Source: Chloroflexota bacterium
GTDB taxonomy: Bacteria; Chloroflexota; Anaerolineae; Anaerolineales; Villigracilaceae
Direction: 5' to 3'
Assembly (NCBI GenBank): GCA_016234555.1
Contig: JACRBJ010000032.1
Location: 1-64,000, forward strand
DNA: 64,000 nt
Shown: positions 17,748 to 27,470 of the stretch, one piece after another
How positions within the stretch are numbered: the stretch's first letter is position 1
How the letters are laid out: each line of letters starts with the position of its first letter
Program-made: the position numbers and the translations under genes
Notes under the pieces: model-generated
Seen by the model: the letters and a program-made list of their open reading frames with translations, nothing else
Database searches by the model: none
Told to the model about the DNA's origin: nothing

Positions 17748-18275
17748 ATGCCCCGCTTTGAAATCGATGTTGACCCCTGCGACCATATCACCGCCGACGC
17801 CATTGGCGCTCCTGGTCAGCGCGTCTTTTACCTGCAAGCCTATCAGGACCAGCGCACCATCACCATCCTGATCGAAAAGACCCAACTGCAATCACTTGCC
17901 ATCGGCATCGAACAATTCCTCTCGCAGATCCATCGCCAGAATCCCAACCTCGAAGAAGCCGACGGGGAATTCGTCGAAGCGCAGATGCGAATCCACCCAC
18001 CTGTCGATCCGCTCTTCCGCGCGGGTGAGATCGGTTTGGGCTACGACAAGGAACGCGACCGCGTGGTCGTCTTCACCAAGGAACTGCTCACCGAAGAGGA
18101 AGACCCCGAATCCGCCGCGCAAATCCGCTTTTGGGCAACCCGCAACCAAATGCGAAAGCTGGCGCGCTGGAGCGCAGACGTAGTCACTCGCGGACGTCCC
18201 ATCTGCCCACAGTGCGGTCAGCCGATGGAACCTGAAGGTCATTTTTGTCCCAAGAAGAACGGGCACTTGCATTAA
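17748..18275 (+). CDS. DUF3090 family protein (TIGR03847-like)
   Basis: 175 residues: MPRFEIDVDPCDHITADAIG, GQRVFYLQAYQD, then IEKTQLQSLAIGIEQFL. The C-terminus holds a zinc ribbon (CPQCGQP and FCPKKNGH). The family is widespread in Actinobacteria and Chloroflexota, is of unknown function, and is usually next to the SCO1664-type protein, as here. The shared neighbour suggests one pathway, possibly with redox or nucleotide links; this is inference from context. Confidence 0.8.
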   Translation: MPRFEIDVDPCDHITADAIGAPGQRVFYLQAYQDQRTITILIEKTQLQSLAIGIEQFLSQIHRQNPNLEEADGEFVEAQMRIHPPVDPLFRAGEIGLGYDKERDRVVVFTKELLTEEEDPESAAQIRFWATRNQMRKLARWSADVVTRGRPICPQCGQPMEPEGHFCPKKNGHLH

Positions 18276-18286
18276 AACATTGTCAA

Positions 18287-18334
18287 AAGTCGAAGGTCAA
18301 AGGTCAATGACTTTCGACTTTTGACCTTCGACTT
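18287..18334. repeat. Intergenic inverted repeat (AAGTCGAAGGTCAAA arms)
   Basis: AAGTCGAAGGTCAAA (18287-18301) pairs with TTTGACCTTCGACTT (18320-18334). A single-arm relative (GTCAAAGGTCGAAAGTCG) is present near 33627. It ends 4 bp before the next start codon, so it would place a stable hairpin over the initiation region. Confidence 0.65.
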
Positions 18335-18338
18335 CTTT

Positions 18339-19046
18339 ATGAATTCCCCTCACGAAATAATTCAAACCGCCTTAGCCCTCGGCGCCTACGAACTCAAAGG
18401 GCAGTTCATGCTCGGTTCCAATTACACCTTCCTTGTGGACGTGAAATACGAAGGCGAAACCCATCAAGCCGTTTACAAACCGAGCAAGGGCGAACAGCCG
18501 CTTTGGGATTTTCCCGAAAACACGCTGGCGCAGCGCGAAGTCGCCGCGTATCTTTTGAGCGAGCAACTCGGCTTTGGCTTTGTCCCCGTCACTGCCCTGC
18601 GCGAGGACGGTCACTTCGGGCGCGGCTCGCTCCAGCAGTTCATCCACTACGACGTTCAATATCATTACTTCAATTTCACGCCCGAAGAACGCGAACTGCT
18701 CAAACCCGTCGTGCTTTTCGATCTGCTTGCCAACAACGCCGACCGCAAGGGCAGTCACGTTTTTTTCGAGGATGGAACCCACAAACTTTATGCCATCGAC
18801 CACGGGCTTTGCTTTCATGCGGATGATAAACTCCGCACCGTGATTTGGGACTTTGCCGGGCAATCCATCCCCGACGACTTGCTCGCCCCCCTCTCCGCCG
18901 CTGAAAGTTGGTCAGCAACCCTTGAGCCTTATCTCAGCCCGGAGGAAATCACCGCCCTCCAGCGTCGCGCAAAAAGATTACTCGCAAAAAAAGTCTTTCC
19001 TCGCCCGCCCCAGGATAGACGAGCGTTTCCATATCCACCCATTTAA
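18339..19046 (+). CDS. SCO1664-family kinase-fold protein (TIGR03843-like)
   Basis: 235 residues from the ATG at 18339; the frame begins at an upstream TTG inside a hairpin and no ribosome site is evident. YKPSKGEQPLWDFPENTLAQREVAAYLLSEQLGF and VLFDLLANNADRKGSHVFF...AIDHGLCFH follow the PI3/PI4-kinase-like fold: an ATP-binding Lys, then DxxxNNxDRK and IDHGxxF catalytic and metal motifs. The family's substrate is unknown. It is the usual partner of the DUF3090 gene. Confidence 0.75.
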   Translation: MNSPHEIIQTALALGAYELKGQFMLGSNYTFLVDVKYEGETHQAVYKPSKGEQPLWDFPENTLAQREVAAYLLSEQLGFGFVPVTALREDGHFGRGSLQQFIHYDVQYHYFNFTPEERELLKPVVLFDLLANNADRKGSHVFFEDGTHKLYAIDHGLCFHADDKLRTVIWDFAGQSIPDDLLAPLSAAESWSATLEPYLSPEEITALQRRAKRLLAKKVFPRPPQDRRAFPYPPI

Positions 19047-19049
19047 TAA

Positions 19050-19072
19050 CGTTGAACGTCAAACGTTCAACG
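19050..19072. repeat. Short intergenic palindrome before hom
   Basis: CGTTGAACGT, loop CAA, ACGTTCAACG: a 10-bp perfect stem 16 bp before the homoserine dehydrogenase start. It may be a weak terminator or a decayed palindromic repeat. Confidence 0.5.
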
Positions 19073-19088
19073 TTTCAACGGAGAAATC

Positions 19089-20123
19089 ATGCAATACAAA
19101 CTCGCAATCATCGGCTTCGGCAACGTCGGACAAGGTCTGGTTCAAATTTTGCGCGACAAAGGCACGGAGCTATCCAAACAGTTCGGCGCGGACTTTCGCA
19201 TCGTGGCAATCTGCGACCTGCTCAAGGGCAGTGTCTGCAATCCCAGCGGACTCGACCCTGCGACCCTGCTCGATGTCGTCGCCGCAACCGGCAAGATTGA
19301 AACGATGTCCGCGCCACATCATGGCTGGGACGCCTTGCGAACCATCGCCGAATCTGGTGCGGATGTGGTCGTGGAATTAAGTTACACCGACCTGAAAACA
19401 GGCGAACCCGCTCTCACCCATTTGCGAGCCGCGCTCAACGCGGGCAAGCACGTCGTCACGACCAACAAGGGACCCATCGCCCTGCACTACGCCGAACTGA
19501 AAAAACTCGCCGACGCCAAAGGCATGGAAATCGGCGCGGAAGGGACCGTCATGAGCGGCACGCCGTCCATGCGCCTCGGTCTGGAGCTGCTGGCGGCGGC
19601 TGGGGTCTCGCGCGTGCAAGGCATCATCAACGGGACGACCAACTACATCCTGACCCAAATGGAATCAGGCATGACCTACGCCGACGCATTGAACGAAGCC
19701 CAAGCCAAGGGCTATGCCGAGGCAGACCCCACCGGCGATGTGGAAGGTTACGACGCCGCTGGCAAAGCCGTGATTCTCGCCAACCTGCTCATGGGCGCAA
19801 CGCTCACGATGAACGACGTAGACCGTACCGGCATCACCGGTCTCACCCTGCAGGATATTGAATCCGCGAAGGCAAAGGACGAACGCTGGAAACTCATCGG
19901 TAAGGTGGAAAAGTCAGGCGGGAAAGTCTCTGCCAGTGTGAAGCCCACCCGCCTGCCCGTCACGCATCCCCTCGCCTCCGTCGGCGGCGCGACCAACGCC
20001 CTTACCTTCACCACCGACCTGCTCGGTGACGTCACCCTCATCGGTCCCGGCGCGGGACGCCTCGAAACAGGCTACGCCGTCCTGGGTGATTTGCTGGCAA
20101 TCCACCGCCGCTTCGGAAAATAG
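19089..20123 (+). CDS. hom: Homoserine dehydrogenase (short form, no ACT domain)
   Basis: 344 residues. The NAD(P) motif is IGFGNVGQGL (8-17), THLRAALNAGKHVVTTNKGP follows, and NGTTNYILTQMESGMTYADAL is the homoserine dehydrogenase signature, with EADPTGDVEGYDAAGKAVILA carrying the substrate-binding acidic residues. It reduces aspartate semialdehyde to homoserine for Thr/Met synthesis. The protein stops at the catalytic domain, so allosteric control through an ACT domain is absent. A close paralogue starts two bases after its stop. Confidence 0.85.
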   Translation: MQYKLAIIGFGNVGQGLVQILRDKGTELSKQFGADFRIVAICDLLKGSVCNPSGLDPATLLDVVAATGKIETMSAPHHGWDALRTIAESGADVVVELSYTDLKTGEPALTHLRAALNAGKHVVTTNKGPIALHYAELKKLADAKGMEIGAEGTVMSGTPSMRLGLELLAAAGVSRVQGIINGTTNYILTQMESGMTYADALNEAQAKGYAEADPTGDVEGYDAAGKAVILANLLMGATLTMNDVDRTGITGLTLQDIESAKAKDERWKLIGKVEKSGGKVSASVKPTRLPVTHPLASVGGATNALTFTTDLLGDVTLIGPGAGRLETGYAVLGDLLAIHRRFGK

Positions 20124-20125
20124 CC

Positions 20126-21160
20126 ATGCACTACAAACTAGCCTTCATCGGGTTTGGCAACGTCGCCCGTGCCCTGGCAAGACTCTTCCTCCGCAAGCAG
20201 GGAGCGCTCGAAGCGCAGGGCATCACCTTCTCGTTCACAGGCATCTCAACCGGCCGGCATGGATGCGCAGTCAACCCTGATGGGCTGGACATCGTCAAAG
20301 CATTGGAATTCGTCGAAAGCAGACAATCCATCAACTCACTTTCCCTATTCCCGATAACCAATTCCCTCGAAACCATTAGCCACTCCGCCGCCGATGTCAT
20401 GTTCGAAAACTCCCCTGTCAACAAGCAGACAGGTCAGCCCGCCATCGACCACATCCGCGCGGCGTTGAATTTGGGAATGCACGCCATCACCGCGAACAAA
20501 GGTCTCGTGGTGCATGGCTACCGCGAGTTGACCGCGCTTGCCAAATCGAAGGGCAGGCAGTTCAGGTTTGAATCAACCGTCCTGGGTGGCGCACCCGTTT
20601 TCTCCGTCTTCCGCGAAACCTTCCCGCTGGCGGAACTCTCCTCGTTCAGCGGCATCCTCAATGCCACCACCAACATCATCCTCTCGCGCATGGAAAACGG
20701 CGAAGACTACGAAGACGCCGTCGAATACTGCCAGTCCATCGGCGTGGCAGAAACCGATCCCGCCAATGACGTGGACGGCTGGGATGCGGCGATCAAGGTT
20801 GCGGCGCTGGCGACGGTTCTATGGGACATCCCCACCACCCCGCAACAGGTCAACCCGACGGGCATCAGCAAGATCACCTCGAAGATGATCGCCCAAGCCA
20901 AAGCCGAGGGCAAACGCTACAAGCTGGTCTGCTCCGCCGAAAAGGTTGGGGACAAGGTCACGGCAAGCGTCGCCCCGCAACTGGTGGATCCGTCCTCCCC
21001 GCTTTACAACATGATGAATTCCAGTACCGGCATCACCTTCCGTACAGACGTGATCCTCGATTACTCCATTATCGAAACCGAGCGTGACGACATGAAAGGC
21101 GGTCCCGTTGAAACCGCCTACGGTTTGTTCGCAGACTTTGTGAACATCGTCAAATCGTAG
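20126..21160 (+). CDS. Homoserine dehydrogenase paralogue
   Basis: 344 residues, same fold and same length as the preceding product: IGFGNVARALARLF at the N-terminus, then FENSPVNKQTGQPAIDHIRAALNLGMHAITANKG, NATTNIILSRMENGEDYEDAV and ETDPANDVDGWDAAIKVA. The NGTTN signature is changed to NATTN, and the glycine loop GxGxxG becomes GxGxxA, which could alter cofactor preference. It may be a second homoserine dehydrogenase or a related oxidoreductase with a different beta-semialdehyde-type substrate. It is translated from a two-base junction with hom. Confidence 0.7.
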   Translation: MHYKLAFIGFGNVARALARLFLRKQGALEAQGITFSFTGISTGRHGCAVNPDGLDIVKALEFVESRQSINSLSLFPITNSLETISHSAADVMFENSPVNKQTGQPAIDHIRAALNLGMHAITANKGLVVHGYRELTALAKSKGRQFRFESTVLGGAPVFSVFRETFPLAELSSFSGILNATTNIILSRMENGEDYEDAVEYCQSIGVAETDPANDVDGWDAAIKVAALATVLWDIPTTPQQVNPTGISKITSKMIAQAKAEGKRYKLVCSAEKVGDKVTASVAPQLVDPSSPLYNMMNSSTGITFRTDVILDYSIIETERDDMKGGPVETAYGLFADFVNIVKS

Positions 21161-21181
21161 GGGCGGGCTCGCCCTGCCCTG

Positions 21182-21190
21182 TGCTATAAT
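21182..21190 (+). promoter_or_regulatory. Extended -10 promoter of the tmRNA gene
   Basis: TGCTATAAT (21182-21190): perfect -10 with a TGn extension, 31 bp before the mature tmRNA 5' end. No clear -35 hexamer lies 16-18 bp upstream, as expected of extended -10 promoters. Confidence 0.65.
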
Positions 21191-21221
21191 GAAATTGCAT
21201 CGGAATACCTTTCCATGCCTT

Positions 21222-21602
21222 GGGGATGACAGGCTTCGACGGGAGAGGCTGGTTCCGGAATGCGAGCCGAGCGCGCGCCGAACTCGTAAAATCAGCGCAA
21301 ATATTAAGTGCCAACCGCACTTCATATGCTGCTATGCCCCTCGCCGCCTAAGGTGAGAGCGTAACAGTCAGCCTCCATAGATGAGGCTGCGTCCGCCGTC
21401 ACCGAATCCTGCCGGGTGACGGAGCGGGCGAGACAAAGGCAGGATGCCGCGTATGACTCCGCTAAATACGCCCAAGACCAGCGGATGGTCACAGGCTTAC
21501 CTGTCCGCCGAGATGCCTGTGATGACTAATATCGGCAGACTACGCTCGTAGATTTCCGAGGGTCGAATCTTTCGGACGCGGGTTCAATTCCCGCCATCTC
21601 CA
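21222..21602 (+). ncRNA. ssrA: Transfer-messenger RNA (tmRNA)
   Basis: The 5' GGGGATG pairs with 3' CATCTCC to give a tRNA-like acceptor, with GGTTCAATTCCCGCC as T-arm and ACAGGCTTCGACGGGAGAGG as the conserved 5' region. The tag reading frame, using resume codon GCG after TAAAATCA, would be AQILSANRTSYAAMPLAA then TAA: it ends in LAA but with MPLAA rather than ALAA. The terminal CCA is not encoded. It rescues stalled ribosomes with SmpB. The tag start is deduced by analogy and could be a codon or two off. Confidence 0.9.
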
Positions 21603-21607
21603 CACAC

Positions 21608-21645
21608 ATTCAACCAGCAGTTATTGCTGGTTGAATGTTCTTAAG
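21608..21645 (+). terminator. Hairpin downstream of tmRNA
   Basis: ATTCAACCAGCA (21608-21619) pairs with TGCTGGTTGAAT (21625-21636), followed by a short T-rich stretch. Probably the tmRNA terminator, though the T-run is weak. Confidence 0.6.
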
Positions 21646-21740
21646 TACTATTTTCCCCCATTAAACCGTATCTTTATTACAAAGGACACGACTGCATTAA
21701 AAATGCAGTCGTGCAACCGCAAAACAACATGGAGTCAAAA

Positions 21741-22502
21741 ATGGAAAGAAAAACCGCAAAACCTTTGATATTTCTTTTTACAGTCATGATGCTGGCAAGT
21801 CTCGCCTGCAGCGTGGACTTGTACGGAACGCCCACGCCCGCGCCGTCCGCCGCTGAACCGTCTGCGCTGCCCGAACAAACCGAGGTCGCCATCCAACCCA
21901 CCGCAAATGCCGAACAGTTTTACACCGAGGAATTCGACGCGGAAGGCAATAACTGGGAGTATCAAATCGTGAACGGATCGACCACGCAAATCATAGACAG
22001 CAGCACCGGCACAATGCCGATGCGTACAGCTGGCGGGCTTCTTGTTTTCGACTTGAAAAGCAAGGGGGCATTGGGATACGCCACCTATGGACCGTTCACA
22101 TACGCTGATGTCCGTCTCGATATAAAGGTGGGCAACCGCGGAACCAACAACAACAATATCAACCTCATATGCCGTAAAAGCGATGCCGGCTGGTATGAAT
22201 TCGACATCGCCAGCAATGGGCTTTACGAGATATTTGTCGCCAAACCTGTTGGCGACGCAGTTGAGCGAACGCGAATCGCCGACGGTGGATCAAACAAGAT
22301 CAAAACCGGCTGGGAGGAAAACGAATATGGGATCGTATGTCAGGGCACCACGCTGATTCTTAACATCAATGGCGCAGAAGCCCGTAGGTTGGAGGACAAA
22401 ACATATCTTTTGCCTGAAGGCAAGGTAGGCATATCGGTGTCGTCCTTGAAAGATGCCCCGGTGACAGTTGATCTATATTGGGCAAGAATCAGCCAGCCAT
22501 AA
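21741..22502 (+). CDS. Predicted lipoprotein with LamG/DUF1080-like beta-sandwich
   Basis: The ATG at 21741 has a GGAG site in front; upstream in-frame ATGs do not. The lipobox is LASLAC (Cys23), followed by a Pro/Thr/Ala linker and a domain of about 190 residues: EEFDAEGNNWEY, FDLKSKGALGYATYGPFTYADVRLDIKV, GWYEFDIASNGLYEIF. This matches the concanavalin-like sandwich (3-keto-disaccharide hydrolase/LamG-like) in cell-surface carbohydrate-binding proteins. It is paralogous to the next gene. Function: surface glycan binding is an inference. Confidence 0.65.
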   Translation: MERKTAKPLIFLFTVMMLASLACSVDLYGTPTPAPSAAEPSALPEQTEVAIQPTANAEQFYTEEFDAEGNNWEYQIVNGSTTQIIDSSTGTMPMRTAGGLLVFDLKSKGALGYATYGPFTYADVRLDIKVGNRGTNNNNINLICRKSDAGWYEFDIASNGLYEIFVAKPVGDAVERTRIADGGSNKIKTGWEENEYGIVCQGTTLILNINGAEARRLEDKTYLLPEGKVGISVSSLKDAPVTVDLYWARISQP

Positions 22503-22523
22503 ATTTTGCCCTGATTACTTTAT

Positions 22524-22558
22524 ACAGTCCACATCCCGGGATGTGGACTGTATTTTTT
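22524..22558 (+). terminator. Perfect palindromic terminator
   Basis: ACAGTCCACATCCC meets its exact complement with no unpaired loop base in DNA (22524-22551), then ATTTTTTC. It ends the first lipoprotein transcript. Confidence 0.8.
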
Positions 22559-22574
22559 CATTTACAATTCAGTC

Positions 22575-23312
22575 ATGAGCAAAAAAACCTCTCTTCTCAA
22601 AATTGCAGTTGGAATAATGTTTCTCTCAGCCTGCGCAACACCTGTTCCTCCTCAATCGGGACCCTCCCCGATTCCCGCGACTCAAACTCCGTCTGCCACT
22701 GCGGTGATGACCTCCACCCCAACCCTGATTCCCACGCCTGTGCCGCTTTTCTTTACCGATGAGTTCAACTCGGACCTCGGGGCGTGGGTATCCTTCCAAA
22801 CCGGCGGGGCGGAGGCGCCATCGGTCAAGCTCGAGAACGACCTCTTGCGGATCGACCTGCCGTCGCCGAACACCTGGTACTATGCCATTCATAACGCGCA
22901 CGAATATTCGAGTGTCTTCGTCCGCGCGGAATTTTCGGGGACACCCGCAGGCTCACTTGGCGTCATCTGCAATTACGACGAGTCAAAGGGCTGGTTTGAA
23001 TTCAACATCGCCAGCGATGGGACCTATAGCATCCTTTTTGGACAATGGCTAGCGCAGGGAATTGCGCAATACACGCCCATAGCGACCGCCGGTTCCGAAT
23101 ATCTCACGGCGGGAAAACTGGACTACGAGATTGGACTCATCTGCCGGGACGACACCCTTTTCCCTCACATCAACGGAAAGCTGTTCCGCAAAGTGGACGT
23201 CAGCCGCTACGGCTTGACCGAAGGCAAGATCGGCATCAACGCGTCCTCCTTTGAGGAAGTCCCCATGACCGCCACCTTCGATTGGATACAGGTGGAAGAG
23301 CCTGCTCAATGA
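22575..23312 (+). CDS. Predicted lipoprotein, paralogue of the preceding gene
   Basis: 245 residues with lipobox FLSAC (Cys about 20), a linker rich in Pro/Thr and a domain beginning DEFNSDLGAWVSF. Matching segments include EFSGTPAGSLGVICNYDESKGWFEFNIASDGTYSILFG and EGKIGINASSFEEVPMTATFDWIQV, the same order as in the previous gene. No acidic catalytic pair was recognised, so carbohydrate binding rather than hydrolysis is favoured. It carries its own terminator, so the two genes are separate units. Confidence 0.65.
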   Translation: MSKKTSLLKIAVGIMFLSACATPVPPQSGPSPIPATQTPSATAVMTSTPTLIPTPVPLFFTDEFNSDLGAWVSFQTGGAEAPSVKLENDLLRIDLPSPNTWYYAIHNAHEYSSVFVRAEFSGTPAGSLGVICNYDESKGWFEFNIASDGTYSILFGQWLAQGIAQYTPIATAGSEYLTAGKLDYEIGLICRDDTLFPHINGKLFRKVDVSRYGLTEGKIGINASSFEEVPMTATFDWIQVEEPAQ

Positions 23313-23316
23313 CCCA

Positions 23317-23352
23317 GACCTCCGAAGTCCTGAGACTTCGGAGGTCTTTTGC
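23317..23352 (+). terminator. Terminator after second lipoprotein gene
   Basis: AGACCTCCGAAGTC (23317-23330), loop CTGA, exact complement (23335-23348), then TTTT. Confidence 0.85.
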
Positions 23353-23434
23353 AATTTCTATGAAGCGTTAACAGAATTCTTGCACACATCGTTTAATATG
23401 TAGCCATTGAATACTATCTGCAAGGAGTACCCTC

Positions 23435-25339
<1,905 letters not shown>

Positions 25340-25360
25340 GTTTGAGCGACGAGTAATCAA

Positions 25361-25398
25361 AAAGTGGACAGCCAATTTCCTGGCTGTCCACTTTTTTT
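25361..25398 (+). terminator. dnaK terminator
   Basis: AAAGTGGACAGCCA (25361-25374) pairs with TGGCTGTCCACTTT (25381-25394), then TTTT. It also serves the convergent minus-strand gene ending at 25414. Confidence 0.9.
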
Positions 25399-25413
25399 AG
25401 AAAACAGGACCAA

Positions 25414-26160
25414 CTATCCCTGAGTCGGACGTGGGGCAGGGGATTGGATCGGCTTCCTTTTTTGGGGGAAGAGCCCGTCAATTACGATAGCCAGGATGCG
25501 GTACATGGAGAGGAAGATCAGACTGCCGGCGGAAATCCAGTAATAGGTTTGTGCCCAGTCCGCGCCGGCATCTGTGCCGCTGAACAAGCCGTGGGAGATT
25601 GCCAGCAGGTACATGCCAAAGCTCGCATAGTGAAGAAAGCGCCAGAACTTCTGACCGATGATGGGGCGGATGTAGAACGAAGCTACAAGAACGACCCACC
25701 CGTAAAACGCAAGTTGTCCCACACCCACCCAAAACGGACGGTAATCCACCGTGCTGAACGGAACGAAAAGCTGCAGGAGGGTGAAGTTGATATATTCATC
25801 GCCGAGGATGACGATGGCATGAAAGACCGCAAACGCCAGCCCCAGCAGGCTGACGTATTCGTGGAGCGCAAAGGCGGCGGGAGCGCCGGGCCACAGGCGC
25901 GCCATCTTGTTCGTGATGCTGAGCCCGAGCGCCATGGAGAGCCAGAGCAAGGTCAACGAGACGAAGGCGGTTGCGCGGGAGAGATACCAGTAGGCCTTGG
26001 GGGCATCGCCGCCGAGTGAGAACGACATATTCGGCAGCCACGACGGCAGGATCAACACTGCAACCAGCAAGCCCAGCGTGATCGCAACGAAAAAAGTCAA
26101 AAATGATTGGATGTTTACAGATGATTCATACTCATTGGGTTGGGGTGAATTTAAAGACAT
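25414..26160 (-). CDS. Ferric reductase-like transmembrane haem protein
   Basis: 248 residues with about six transmembrane segments. Two histidine pairs, HEYVSLLGLAFAVFHA and FLHYASFGMYLLAISHG, sit in adjacent helices as in the ferric-reductase/MsrQ/NOX transmembrane family and would bind two b-type haems across the membrane. There is no C-terminal FAD/NADPH reductase module, so electrons must come from another protein. It is the last gene of the cassette with ApbE; the start is 11 bp from the ApbE stop. Confidence 0.75.
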   Translation of the reverse strand: MSLNSPQPNEYESSVNIQSFLTFFVAITLGLLVAVLILPSWLPNMSFSLGGDAPKAYWYLSRATAFVSLTLLWLSMALGLSITNKMARLWPGAPAAFALHEYVSLLGLAFAVFHAIVILGDEYINFTLLQLFVPFSTVDYRPFWVGVGQLAFYGWVVLVASFYIRPIIGQKFWRFLHYASFGMYLLAISHGLFSGTDAGADWAQTYYWISAGSLIFLSMYRILAIVIDGLFPQKRKPIQSPAPRPTQG

Positions 26161-26170
26161 GGTGCTCTCC

Positions 26171-27088
26171 TTACAAATATTTGTTCATTCTCTGGCTGTA
26201 GTACGTGTGCCCGTTTTCGAGAACGATGATCCCAGCCAGCGTGGGATCGGATTCGATCCACTTCATCCCTTCTTCGCCGCCCAAAATGAGGACGGCTTTC
26301 GCGGCGGCTTCGGCTTCCATGACGGTTGGCGCGACGATGGTGGCGGTCATCACGTCCGTTTCGGCGGGCTGACCCGTGTACGGGTCGATGATGTGGTGGC
26401 GCGGGATGCCGTTCTGACTCCAGCGGCGGCGATCCCTACCGGAGGTGGCGACCCCGCATCGCCCCAACTCCAGGGTTTCGAAATCCGTATCTCTTTCAAA
26501 CGGGTTTCTCACGCCAATCTTCCAGGGTTCTCCGTTCGCAAGCGGTCCGCTGATGGCGATGTCACCGGCGGCGTTCATGACGGCGGAACCATGGTTCTTC
26601 AACCGTTCCGCCGTTTGATGCGCCGCCCAGCCTTTGGCGACGCCTCCGAAATCGAGGCGCGCGCCATAAGGCAGGCAGATCGTTTGGGACTTTTCATCCC
26701 AGATAACCATGGAAAGCGGATTTACAACCGTCATGACCCGCAATCCATGATGGTTTTGGTAACGCGGCAGAATGTCGAAGCTCTGGTCGTAGCCTGCTTC
26801 GAGGACGGCGTCGAAAACCGTCGGAGTGACCAGGCCGTTCGTGATTGTCTCAGCCGACAGGGCGTACTGGAAAACGTCCCATAGCGTGTCGCTGACTTTC
26901 ACGGGCTGGTCAAACGTCTGATTCAGGCGGGACAGTTCGCTGTCGGCGCGGAATCGACTAAGGCTTTGCTCCCAGCCTTCGAACCAGTTGGGGACTTCTT
27001 CCAAAATGGAAGGCTGGGAAGCGGAGTCATCCTCCAACAGGGCGACCATGTCGCCGCCCATGGCGCGAAACGACAAACGGTGCAACAT
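26171..27088 (-). CDS. apbE: FAD:protein FMN transferase (ApbE)
   Basis: 305 residues. FRAMGGDMVALL, LSRFRADSELSRLN, RLDFGGVAKGWAAHQTAERL, MNAAGDIAISG and the DVMTATIVAPTVMEAEAAAKAVLILG block match ApbE, which attaches FMN through a phosphoester to Thr/Ser of extracytoplasmic redox proteins. No Sec signal is obvious, so the site of action is uncertain. Its start overlaps the stop of the poly-Gly gene upstream (TAATG). The flavinylated target was not recognised in the cassette. Confidence 0.85.
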   Translation of the reverse strand: MLHRLSFRAMGGDMVALLEDDSASQPSILEEVPNWFEGWEQSLSRFRADSELSRLNQTFDQPVKVSDTLWDVFQYALSAETITNGLVTPTVFDAVLEAGYDQSFDILPRYQNHHGLRVMTVVNPLSMVIWDEKSQTICLPYGARLDFGGVAKGWAAHQTAERLKNHGSAVMNAAGDIAISGPLANGEPWKIGVRNPFERDTDFETLELGRCGVATSGRDRRRWSQNGIPRHHIIDPYTGQPAETDVMTATIVAPTVMEAEAAAKAVLILGGEEGMKWIESDPTLAGIIVLENGHTYYSQRMNKYL

Positions 27089-27441
27089 TACGATGAACTC
27101 GTTGAGGTAGATCCACCACCGCCACCGCCACCCCCACCGCCCCCATCTCCGCCTCCACCCCCTCTGTTGACTTTGACAATAACCTGAGTCTGCGGGGCGC
27201 TTCCACCCAGCAGAATGGGGCCAGTAGTCTGCAAGGTACTCGGTTGAGGCTCAACCGCTGGAGCGGTTTCCTGTACCGGCTGTGAAGGGGGCAGCGCGGC
27301 TTGTTCCTGTGCGCGTCTTATGGCGGTTTCACGATCTGGTCCTGCGAACAGGTTCCAGAAGACAAGCGTGAAAGCCATCGAACCTGTGGCGATCATGAGC
27401 TGGACATCATTCCAATTCCGGGGTGCGGGTTTATTTGCCAT
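27088..27441 (-). CDS. Membrane-anchored protein with poly-glycine C-terminus
   Basis: 117 residues from the ATG at 27441, behind GGGAG. One N-terminal transmembrane helix (VQLMIATGSMAFTLVFWNLFAG), a Pro/Gln/Ala linker, ILLGGSAPQTQVIVKVNRG, then about 16 Gly interrupted by one Asp and a terminal STSTSSS. Poly-Gly is encoded by mixed GGN codons, so it is selected or slipping at the DNA level. Coupled to apbE by TAATG. No known family was recognised; a flexible tether for a redox partner is a guess. Confidence 0.7.
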   Translation of the reverse strand: MANKPAPRNWNDVQLMIATGSMAFTLVFWNLFAGPDRETAIRRAQEQAALPPSQPVQETAPAVEPQPSTLQTTGPILLGGSAPQTQVIVKVNRGGGGGDGGGGGGGGGGGSTSTSSS

Positions 27442-27470
27442 GACAAGGACTCCCAATAAGCAGGTTGGAG

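Noticed and set aside
23353..23434. CIRCE/HrcA operator before dnaK
   Set aside because: No TTAGCACTC-N9-GAGTGCTAA-like repeat is present in the interval.
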